Assembly: GCA_026707185.1 (NCBI GenBank) | Contig: JAPOXI010000025.1 | Location: forward strand, 1-29,423 | Reading direction: 5' to 3' | Source: Chloroflexota bacterium | Lineage (GTDB): Bacteria; Chloroflexota; UBA11872 | Length of the DNA stretch: 29,423 nucleotides | Shown here: in pieces, positions 7,498 through 14,097 of the stretch | How the letters are laid out: every line of letters begins with the position of its first letter | Position numbering within the stretch: the stretch's first letter is position 1 | Notes under the pieces: generated by a model | What the model was told of the DNA's origin: nothing | Databases searched by the model: none | What the model saw: the letters and a program-made list of their open reading frames with translations, nothing else | Program-made: the position numbers and the translations under genes

Positions 7498-9051
7498 CGC
7501 GGGCGACTGATGGTGGATTCAGGGCGGCCGCCGGGTGCGGGGCGGCGGGTATCCCGGCGGCAAGCGGTAGGCCTGCTGGGGCGATTGGGATTGGGTGTTG
7601 GCGGGGCTGCGGCGCTGGCGGGCTGCGACTCGACTGAGGGCGTCGGCACCGTCGCGGCGCCGACCGACGAACGGACAGAAACGACGCCTGCCGGCTTGCC
7701 GGACTCGGTGACGGAAAGGACGACAGGCAGGAGCGGGGTCGCGGCGACGACGAGTGAGCAGTCGGCTGCCCGCGAGCCTGTCATTGTCGAGTTTGCGACT
7801 GACAGCATCTACGGTCCGCGCGGCGCGGCGATGCAGTGGGGGTTGCGGCGACTTGCGGAGGTTCGGCCAGAGATATACGTCAAGCTCGATCCGAATGAGA
7901 ATCCCACGCTTCGGTTCGCTTCAGATAGCGCGCCGCACGTTGCACTTATCCATCATCACGACTTTCTGAGCCTGCGCGGCGAAGGCGCCTATACAGATGT
8001 GACCGACGTAGTCCGACAGATGCAGGTAGTCAGCAAGGACTACTACGTCGTGCCGGACACACATACGTTTGACGGACTCGACCACTCGTACCCGCCGCCG
8101 CAGACGACCGGCGGCCCTCAGTACGGGATGCCGTTTCAATTCGAGATCAGCGGTTTCGTGGGCAACGTGTCGCTGGCGGAGAACTCCGGCGTTGAGCTTC
8201 CCGCCAGCGAAAATTCGTGGTCGTGGGACGACTGGACGGAATGGGACGCGAAGATGACTGATGCCGAGGCCGGCACCTGGGGGACCTGGGTTCGCCCGGA
8301 CTATCTATACCAGTACATGCCCCAGATGTATTCCAACGGGCTCAAGAAGCCATTCGATGAGGGCCTGAGCAAGACCATGTTTGATCAGCCGGAAGCGCTG
8401 GAAGCCTGGGAATACCTGATCAACAAGATATTCGTGCATCGAACTTCGCCGCTGCCGGACCAGGTCAAGGCCATCTCGGGCGAGTACCAGGAGCCGTTTG
8501 CCGCCGGGAAGATCGGCATCTGGCCCTCGGGTCGCGTCTATGCGACGGGGTTTACGGTGCCGTTCATCAAGGATCGATTCCGCTGGACGCTGCTGCCCGC
8601 GGTGGTGACCGGACGCGGCGAACCGCCCGGTCACGGTGTCAACGCGAAACCAAACCTGATTACGAGCAGCGCCATGCGCGACGGGCTGGTGGAACCGTCG
8701 GTGGCGCTGGCGGTCTTCTTGGCCAGCGAGGAGTTCCAGGGGCGCGTTGGGATCGACCGTGGCCACATGCCCGTCCATAAGGTGGCCCTGGAATCGCCGG
8801 ATTCGCTGGCTCCGCCGCCGGACGGTATGTCGTGGCTGAAGGTCTACGCCGATCGTCCGGACAACCGTGGGCTGTTTCCTTTTGGCGCCTGGCGGGACTG
8901 GTGGACTCGGCACCTGCAGATTGCAAATGCCGGATGGGACGGCAGTCAGGCTCCGGCGAAGGCGCTGGCGGCGTGCCAGGCATGGGGTGAGGAGGTTTTG
9001 TCGACGTATGAGGAGCCCAGGCCGTTTGTGCGAGAGCCGGTGTATCCGTAG
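7492..9051 (+). CDS. Solute-binding lipoprotein 2 (tandem duplicate)
   Basis: This paralog of the preceding gene has twin-arginine 'RRVSRRQAVGLLG', lipobox 'LAGC' with lipidated Cys45, a short Thr/Ala/Glu-rich linker instead of the long repeat stalk, then the same binding fold ('GPRGAAMQWGL', 'GPQYGMPFQFEISGFV', 'WSWDDWTEWDAKMTD', 'EALEAWEYLINKI', 'GHMPVHK', final 'PFVREPVYP'). The GTG at 7492 is preferred because GGAG lies nine bases upstream and this leader is repeated exactly before the third copy. A TTG at 7477 (directly after the previous stop) and an ATG at 7510 are alternatives. The gene probably shares a transcript with its neighbours. Divergent ligand-pocket residues suggest related but distinct ligands. 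Confidence 0.9.
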   Translation: MARGRLMVDSGRPPGAGRRVSRRQAVGLLGRLGLGVGGAAALAGCDSTEGVGTVAAPTDERTETTPAGLPDSVTERTTGRSGVAATTSEQSAAREPVIVEFATDSIYGPRGAAMQWGLRRLAEVRPEIYVKLDPNENPTLRFASDSAPHVALIHHHDFLSLRGEGAYTDVTDVVRQMQVVSKDYYVVPDTHTFDGLDHSYPPPQTTGGPQYGMPFQFEISGFVGNVSLAENSGVELPASENSWSWDDWTEWDAKMTDAEAGTWGTWVRPDYLYQYMPQMYSNGLKKPFDEGLSKTMFDQPEALEAWEYLINKIFVHRTSPLPDQVKAISGEYQEPFAAGKIGIWPSGRVYATGFTVPFIKDRFRWTLLPAVVTGRGEPPGHGVNAKPNLITSSAMRDGLVEPSVALAVFLASEEFQGRVGIDRGHMPVHKVALESPDSLAPPPDGMSWLKVYADRPDNRGLFPFGAWRDWWTRHLQIANAGWDGSQAPAKALAACQAWGEEVLSTYEEPRPFVREPVYP

Positions 9052-9072
9052 TTGGAGTTGCGGAACGTGGCG
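9034..9072 (+). repeat. Duplication junction repeat, copy 2 (39 identical bases)
   Basis: Exact second copy of the 7459-7497 segment, here between binding-protein genes 2 and 3. Third positions are unchanged, while the rest of the two genes differs at many silent sites, so either recent conversion or selection on the leader keeps it identical. Confidence 0.85.
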
Positions 9073-10635
9073 AGCAGGCGACTGATGGCGGAGGCAGGAC
9101 CGGCGACGGGTTTGGGGCGCCGGGTGTCGCGGCGGCAGGCCGTGAATCTGTTGGGGCGACTGGGGCTGGGAGTTGGCGGATCGTTTGCCCTGGTGGCCTG
9201 TGGCTCGCCTGGCGGTGTCGACGAGGTCGAGGCGCCGACAGATAGAGGGACCGAAACGCTGCCAACTGATAGGCAAGCGTCGGTCCCGACTGGGGGCTTG
9301 AACGCAAAGGCCGACACGCCGGCCGACAGCGAACCGCGGGCTCAACGCGACTCGGTGGAAGTTTCCTTCGCGACGGCCAGCAGAGCCGGACCGCGCGGCG
9401 CAGCGATGAAGTGGGGACTACGGCGCTTTGCCGATCATCGACCAGATATCACGGTAAAGGTAGAGCCGGAGGATGGCGTCCCGACTCGCTTTGTGGCGGG
9501 CACAGCGCCGCACGTAGCCCAGCTGCAAGAAGGGGCATTCTTGTCCTTCCTGGTTGAAGACAGATTAGTAGAGATATCCAGCTTGCTGCGCCAGATGCAC
9601 GTGGTGAAAGAGGGCTACTATTTTGTCCCAGATACGTATACGTGGAATGACCTCGACCACTCGTTTCCGGCTCCACGGCTGATGCAAGGGCCGCAGTTCG
9701 GCATGCCGTTTCAGATCGAGATTAGCGGCTTTGTCGCCAACGCCACGCTGGCCGAAGTCGCCGGCGTGAGCCTACCGGACGGCGGGAACTCGTGGACATG
9801 GGACAGTTGGTCCGATTTGGATGCCAAGATGACCGATCCCGAAGCCGGTACCTATGGAACCTGGGCACGGCAGGATTATCACCGTCAATACATGCCGCTG
9901 ATGTACTCCAATGGACTGAGGAAGCCGTTCGACGACGACCTGACGAAGACCATGTTCGATCAGCCGGAAGCGCTGGAAGCCTGGGAGTACTTGATCAACA
10001 AAGTCACCGTGCATCGCACCTCGCCGACGCATGATGAGACGCCGGCAGTGTCGGGCGAGCAATCGAACCCCTTTGCCGCGGGCAGAATTGGGATATGGCC
10101 CGGTGGGCGGGCGTTCTCAACGGGCTACGGTCTTGGAAAGATCAAGGAGCGTTTCCGCTGGACCCTGCTGCCGGAACCGGTGGCCATGCGAGGCGGTGCT
10201 CCCGCGCATCTCGTAACGGAAACACCCAACCTGGTCAGCACCAGCGCCACGCGCGATGGGCTGGAAGAACAAGCGACCGCGTTGGTCGTGTACTTGGCCG
10301 GCGAGGAGTTCCAGGGCCGGGTCGGGATCGAGCGCGGACACATGCCGGTGCACAAGGCGGCGATCGGCGCCCCCGATTCGGTTGCGCCGCCGCCTGATGG
10401 GATGCACTGGCTGAAGGCCTATGCCGATCGCCCAGCCAACCGCAGCCGGTTCTACTTCGGCACATGGTGGGAGTGGTGGCAGCACGACAGAACACTTGGA
10501 TCGCGGGCCTGGCGGGGCGAGCAGACGCCCGCGGAGGCGCTGGAGGCCTGCCAGGCATGGGGCATCAAGCATCTCGCGGAGTATCAAGGACGTGGCGGAC
10601 GAGAGCCGTTTGTGCGAGAGCCGGTGTATCCATAG
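9067..10635 (+). CDS. Solute-binding lipoprotein 3 (tandem duplicate)
   Basis: Third copy of the array, about 522 aa. It has the Tat-like 'RRVSRRQAVNLLG', lipobox 'LVAC' (Cys45), and a linker rich in Asp, Thr and Pro. The binding domain keeps 'GPRGAAMKWGL', 'GPQFGMPFQIEISGFVANATLAE', 'EALEAWEYLINKV', 'GRIGIWPGG', 'GHMPVHKAAIGAP' and the terminal 'PFVREPVYP'. The signal peptide is nearly identical to that of copy 2, so these two are the younger pair. GTG at 9067 is chosen for the same reason as in copy 2; TTG 9052 and ATG 9085 are alternatives. A small insertion ('YQGRGGREPF') precedes the conserved C-terminus. Immediately downstream lies a broken methyltransferase on the other strand. Confidence 0.9.
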   Translation: MASRRLMAEAGPATGLGRRVSRRQAVNLLGRLGLGVGGSFALVACGSPGGVDEVEAPTDRGTETLPTDRQASVPTGGLNAKADTPADSEPRAQRDSVEVSFATASRAGPRGAAMKWGLRRFADHRPDITVKVEPEDGVPTRFVAGTAPHVAQLQEGAFLSFLVEDRLVEISSLLRQMHVVKEGYYFVPDTYTWNDLDHSFPAPRLMQGPQFGMPFQIEISGFVANATLAEVAGVSLPDGGNSWTWDSWSDLDAKMTDPEAGTYGTWARQDYHRQYMPLMYSNGLRKPFDDDLTKTMFDQPEALEAWEYLINKVTVHRTSPTHDETPAVSGEQSNPFAAGRIGIWPGGRAFSTGYGLGKIKERFRWTLLPEPVAMRGGAPAHLVTETPNLVSTSATRDGLEEQATALVVYLAGEEFQGRVGIERGHMPVHKAAIGAPDSVAPPPDGMHWLKAYADRPANRSRFYFGTWWEWWQHDRTLGSRAWRGEQTPAEALEACQAWGIKHLAEYQGRGGREPFVREPVYP

Positions 10636-10649
10636 CGGCGTTGCCCCAG

Positions 10650-10884
10650 CGGCACGGCGCGATGTCAACGCCCAGGACATCGGCTCCATTCCGCGCGAAG
10701 AGACGGGCCAGGTGGCTCTCGCCGCAGCCGGCGTCAGGGACCTTGAGGCCGGAAGCGTCGTCCGCGAGACAGAGCAGACGGCGGGCGAGAGCCAGGACAG
10801 GAGGCGCCCCGGCGTTCCTTTGCGTACAGGGCTGACGTAAGACTCGGCGTTTTGGTCGTAGCCGTCTACCTCGGCTCGGTCCAT
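10650..10884 (-). pseudogene. 5' remnant of a SAM-dependent methyltransferase, frameshifted and truncated
   Basis: From an ATG at 10884 the minus strand reads 'MDRAEVDGYDQNAESYV' and continues to about 10800. A one-base shift near 10775-10805 is then needed to continue 'ARRLLCLADD', 'DAGCGESHLARLFARNGADV' and 'LGVDIAP'. That is a class I methyltransferase N-terminus with the SAM-binding motif I (Gly-x-Gly region 'DAGCGES'). After 'VDIAP' the similarity stops, a few bases before the stop of binding-protein gene 3 on the other strand. The remaining two thirds of the enzyme are missing. The break is best explained by rearrangement during growth of the binding-protein array. A sequencing error could explain the frameshift but not the truncation. 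Confidence 0.7.
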
Positions 10885-10997
10885 TCCGCGCCCCTGTCGA
10901 TTGATGACTTTGGATTCGACTGCACGTGCGTGCCCCACAGCCGGCCCGTCGCTCGCGTAGAATCGGCCGCGAACAAACCCAAGTCGGAATCGCAGCG

Positions 10998-11237
10998 ATG
11001 GCTCGATTGCAGGCAGCGCCTGAACGTATGGCCCGACGGCGATTGTTGCGTGCCGCAACGGCATTGACTCTCGTCGCGGCAAGCGGTGGTTTGCTGAGCG
11101 CTTGCTTGGGTGACTCGTCACGCGATGAGGATGGGTACTACAAATTCGCCCGTACGCGAGCCCGTGGCGAGTATGAGTACGACCCGCAGGAGCGCGAGCG
11201 GCTGCGGCAGGAATACCAGCCCAGCGGTGGTTCGTAG
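10998..11237 (+). CDS. Mini-lipoprotein 1 (79 aa), function unknown
   Basis: Short predicted lipoprotein. The N-terminus has an Arg cluster ('MARRRLLRAA'), a hydrophobic stretch and a lipobox 'LLSAC' with Cys36. The mature part would be only 44 residues, rich in Arg, Glu and Tyr ('YYKFARTRARGEYEYDP'), probably helical or disordered. The ATG at 10998 is used; a second in-frame ATG at 11028 gives a more standard signal peptide. A -10-like TAGAAT lies at 10958-10963 but no good -35 box is seen. It sits between binding proteins 3 and 4 together with two other genes of the same design. No family recognised. Confidence 0.6.
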   Translation: MARLQAAPERMARRRLLRAATALTLVAASGGLLSACLGDSSRDEDGYYKFARTRARGEYEYDPQERERLRQEYQPSGGS

Positions 11238-11332
11238 ACGAGCGCGAGACTTCCAGCGGCTGCTTGTGCAGCGAGTGCCCGTCCGAATTTGTGGATCGAC
11301 GTTCCCGGGATGGCGCGATGCTGCGTTGGCAG

Positions 11333-11353
11333 CGCCGCCTTCTTGGGGCGGCG
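11333..11353. terminator. Hairpin, 7-bp stem, after mini-lipoprotein 1
   Basis: CGCCGCC at 11333-11339 pairs perfectly with GGCGGCG at 11347-11353 around a seven-base loop. It lies about 95 bases after one small gene and 50 before the next, so it could end transcription of the first. There is no T tract, so the call is weak. Confidence 0.3.
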
Positions 11354-11403
11354 ATATACTTTGACGTCATAGCAGAAGCTGCTTTCGCACTCGCGAGGTT
11401 GTC

Positions 11404-11610
11404 ATGAGCAACGACCCGGACCGACCAGTTCAGGCTGGACCCCGCGCCGTCGCGCGAATCCAGCGCCGCCGCGCGCTGGCATTTGGCGCCGCTGCCCTTG
11501 CCGCGGCAGGCGTGGCAGCCTGTGCCCCGGAGGACGAGGGCGCCGGGACGCGCGACAACCCCTTCCCGTATAGCGAAGAGCGAACCGCTCGGCTGCGGAC
11601 GCGCATGTAG
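11404..11610 (+). CDS. Mini-lipoprotein 2 (68 aa), function unknown
   Basis: This 68-aa product has 'QRRRALAFGAAALAAAGVAAC', an Arg-rich, Tat-like signal ending in a lipobox with Cys40. The mature peptide of 29 residues is acidic at first ('APEDEGAGTRDNPFPYSEE') and basic at the end ('TARLRTRM'). The ATG at 11404 follows 'GAGGTTGTC'. A TATACT hexamer lies at 11355-11360, 44 bases upstream. It converges on binding protein 4 and is separated from it by a very strong hairpin. It shares design, but not clear sequence, with the other two mini-lipoproteins. A chance open frame is possible, but the signal peptide plus lipobox argues against it. Confidence 0.58.
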   Translation: MSNDPDRPVQAGPRAVARIQRRRALAFGAAALAAAGVAACAPEDEGAGTRDNPFPYSEERTARLRTRM

Positions 11611-11733
11611 CCCGGCGGCGCGATTGACCTCGCGCTGCTCACACGATTCTCACGTGCCTCCAAGGCGCGGTGACGACCTCACTTGAAGCGACCTTCCGCA
11701 ATTGCGTGCCTCTAGGCGTCGGCTGCCGAAGTA

Positions 11734-11765
11734 CCAAGGCCCGGCGCCGGAGCGCCGGGCCTTGG
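11734..11765. terminator. Perfect 14-bp hairpin between convergent genes
   Basis: Bases 11734-11747 pair without mismatch with 11752-11765 around the four-base loop CGGA. The stem is mostly G/C. It lies between the convergent mini-lipoprotein 2 (ends 11610) and binding protein 4 (ends 11801), where a two-way terminator is expected. There is no U-tract on either side, so it may work with Rho or simply protect 3' ends. Confidence 0.65.
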
Positions 11766-11800
11766 CTCGTAAGCGTCCCGGTTCGGGGCGCTTGCCGGAC

Positions 11801-13315
11801 TTAGAGCGGCGGGAAGCCGAACTTCTGCCGACCCTCGTTGAGCAGGTCGCGCTGACCGGCGAGTGACGTACGTACCAGGTGCTTCGCCTCGTCGATCACC
11901 TGATCGACCGGCTTGTCGCCTAGGTAAGCGGCGTCCGGCGTCTTGCGCCACTCGTACATCTCCCACCAGGCGGGGAGCGCCATCATCAAGTGACGGTTGA
12001 CGTTGCCGACATCCGCGTAAGCCTTGAGCCACTCCATGCCCTCGGGCGGCGGTGCCTTGGCTTCCGCCGAGTCGAAGACTCCGCGGTGCATGGGCAGGTG
12101 GCCGCGGTCAATGGCAACGCGCCCCTGATAGGTCGGACCGCCGAGGAACAGGATCAGGTCAATCGCCTCCTCGATGGTTCCGTACCGTTGCGCGCCGTTC
12201 GTGACCAAGTGTGGCTGGTCATTCCACTCGTGAATCTCCTGGCCTAGCGATGCGAGCGGCATTGGGCCAAGCGACCACTTAAAGCGGTCCTTGATGCGCG
12301 GCACGTGGTAGCCCGTGGTATAGACCACGGAACTCAGCCAGGACCACACCTTGCCCGCGGCGAATGGGTTCCCAAACTCACCCGCCAACCGCTTGTTGTC
12401 GGCGAGCGGGAACGACACGTTCTCCTTGTGGATCAGGCCCACGGAGAAGTTCAGTCCGAAGTCGCCGCCGTTGTCAAAGACGGCCAGTTCGGTCTCATCC
12501 GCATTGCGCATGGCCGTGGCGCCCGACATGAAGGCCATCGGGCTCCAGTGGAACTCATAGCCATTGTGGGCCCAGGTGCCCCACTGGTCGATGTCGGGAT
12601 CCGTGACCTTTTTGCAGGACTCGAGGAACTCATTCTCGTAGGTCCAGCCCACGCTCGGAAACTCGACCCCGTACTCCTCGCCCATGGTGGTGTTCATCAC
12701 GATGCCGCCGAGCGCGCCCTGGAACGGCATTCCAAACTGCGCGCCCTCGATCACGTTGGACGGGTTTGACCCCTCGTCGTGGGCGTGATCGTGATTGACG
12801 GTGTACAGATCGGGAATGAAGTAGTAGTCCTCGGGAATGTAGTCGTCCCGCTTGGCCAGTCCGTCGTTGATCTCGGTGAAGCCGCCATCATTGACGAAAG
12901 CGCCGAGCATGCCGCCGTCAAGCATGGCCACTTCGGCCTGCGTGCCGGCGGCCATCTGCAATGGAAACACGCTGGTCGCGTAGTCAGCCGGTTGCGGAAT
13001 GAACTTCACGAAGATGTTCGGTCGCAAGGCGGCGTATTGCTTGAGGCCCCACTGCATGGCCGCGCCGCGTGGGCCGGACGTATGGTCGCCGACGTAGCTC
13101 AGCGTGACAGTCTCGGGCTGCGGTGCCGCCGTGGCTGCTGGTGCGGGCGCCTCGGTCATGGCGGGAGCGGCCGTCGCAGCGGGTGCCGCAACTTCCGCAG
13201 GTGCAGGCTCGGGCTCCGACTCGCCGCAGGCGGCCAGAATAGCCATGCCGCTGACGCCAATCGCGCCCACTCCCGCTGCGCGCAGGATGGTGCGCCTCGA
13301 TGGGCGATTGCTCAT
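11801..13315 (-). CDS. Solute-binding lipoprotein 4 (divergent, inverted paralog)
   Basis: This 504-aa protein belongs to the same family as the tandem three. It has the Tat-type 'SRRTILRAAG', lipobox 'LAAC' with Cys30, an Ala/Pro/Glu-rich linker (about 31-75), then 'DHTSGPRGAAMQWGLKQYAALRPNIFVKF', 'GAQFGMPFQGALGG', 'NPFAAGKVWSWLSS', 'RIKDRFKWSLGPMP', 'GRVAIDRGHLPMHRG' and 'PPPEGMEWLKAYADV'. It lacks the 'PFVREPVYP' tail and ends 'FGFPPL'. ATG 13315 is chosen because GGGAGGGG lies just upstream; the open frame extends a further 30 codons without sense. It is on the opposite strand to the array, so it is an older duplicate or was inverted. No transporter membrane genes are near. Confidence 0.92.
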   Translation of the reverse strand: MSNRPSRRTILRAAGVGAIGVSGMAILAACGESEPEPAPAEVAAPAATAAPAMTEAPAPAATAAPQPETVTLSYVGDHTSGPRGAAMQWGLKQYAALRPNIFVKFIPQPADYATSVFPLQMAAGTQAEVAMLDGGMLGAFVNDGGFTEINDGLAKRDDYIPEDYYFIPDLYTVNHDHAHDEGSNPSNVIEGAQFGMPFQGALGGIVMNTTMGEEYGVEFPSVGWTYENEFLESCKKVTDPDIDQWGTWAHNGYEFHWSPMAFMSGATAMRNADETELAVFDNGGDFGLNFSVGLIHKENVSFPLADNKRLAGEFGNPFAAGKVWSWLSSVVYTTGYHVPRIKDRFKWSLGPMPLASLGQEIHEWNDQPHLVTNGAQRYGTIEEAIDLILFLGGPTYQGRVAIDRGHLPMHRGVFDSAEAKAPPPEGMEWLKAYADVGNVNRHLMMALPAWWEMYEWRKTPDAAYLGDKPVDQVIDEAKHLVRTSLAGQRDLLNEGRQKFGFPPL

Positions 13316-13319
13316 GCGT

Positions 13320-13328
13320 TCCCCTCCC
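13320..13328 (-). promoter_or_regulatory. Strong ribosome binding site of binding protein 4
   Basis: On the minus strand GGGAGGGGA lies about five bases before the ATG at 13315. It decides the start of the gene against the longer open frame to 13405. Confidence 0.7.
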
Positions 13329-13685
13329 TGGAGACGAGACGCTTCAACTGGCGACAGTTGCCCTGCCACACCCCGCAGGCGACGCTCCAAAACTTGCTGG
13401 AGCACGAGCCGCCGACGGACGCTCGCCTCGATGCACCGTAACTTCGCGAGAGCAGCTTGTTCTATTCGGAACTACCCGTCAAGCCCCTTTTCCGACTTGG
13501 AAGCATTTGGCCGACGACGTGGCCAGTCGACTGTCTTTCGGCAAGCGTCGGGAGGCGAGTCTCGCGACCTCGTACGAGCAGCATGGTCGACTGCTCGCTT
13601 TGACTGGTGCGGAGGCGATTCTGAGCCCGACAAGTGTCGTCGAGTCCTTGTGCGCGCACTACTTCGATCAATTGGGACCCATACA
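13329..13685. other. Intergenic region between binding protein 4 and mini-lipoprotein 3
   Basis: These 357 bases separate two divergent genes and should hold the promoters of both. A plus-strand frame stays open through most of it (to 13689), but its translation matches no family I know and its 5' part overlaps the start of the binding-protein gene antisense. I see no convincing -35/-10 pair, repeat or hairpin here. Confidence 0.5.
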
Positions 13686-13949
13686 ATGAGCTCACTCGCA
13701 ACGGGAGAAGACCGTGTGGCGGTTACGGAGCTGACGTCGCAAGGCCAGCGACCCAAGGGTCGCGGTGGGCGTATGGGACGTCGGCGCGTGCTACTGGCGG
13801 TGACGGGGGTCGTGAGTTCGCTCGCCGTTGCTGCCTGCGCCGAGAAGCCGCCACCTGCCGAGGTCACGCCCTTCGCGTTTCCGGCCGTCGGGGCGGGCCA
13901 AAAGGACACCGCGCAGTTCGGCGCCCGCAGTGGCCCCACGGTTCCCTGA
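13686..13949 (+). CDS. Mini-lipoprotein 3 (87 aa), function unknown
   Basis: Third gene of this design: an Arg cluster 'RMGRRRVLLAVTG', a hydrophobic core and lipobox 'VAAC' with Cys51, then a 37-residue mature part rich in Pro, Ala and Phe ('EKPPPAEVTPFAFPAVGAG'). The ATG at 13686 gives a long n-region of about 30 residues; the ATG at 13773 (residue 30) gives a compact signal peptide and may be the real start. TACAAT overlaps the first ATG; if it is a -10 box, the shorter start must be right. It is followed after 148 bases by the VanW-family gene in the same direction. No family recognised. Confidence 0.55.
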   Translation: MSSLATGEDRVAVTELTSQGQRPKGRGGRMGRRRVLLAVTGVVSSLAVAACAEKPPPAEVTPFAFPAVGAGQKDTAQFGARSGPTVP

Positions 13950-14097
13950 AGGCGATCGGCTTCGCAAACCACAGCCGGTGACCAAGGATCTTGGCTGTTC
14001 GGTGCTTCCCCGGCAGTCGGGCGTCGGCTCGATAGACTAGCTAGTGTGGCTGTGATGGCTCGTAGTTTGAGTACCTAAGGCGAGTGAAGGTTCCTCG

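Noticed and set aside
10117..11370. 417-codon minus-strand open frame
   Set aside because: Most of it is antisense to binding protein 3 and mini-lipoprotein 1. Only the part around 10884-10800 is meaningful, as the start of the methyltransferase relic in this frame; the rest of the relic is in another frame.
13300..13689. 129-codon plus-strand frame upstream of mini-lipoprotein 3
   Set aside because: Starts inside the binding protein 4 gene antisense, has no recognisable motif and no clear ribosome binding site. Kept only as a note on the intergenic region.
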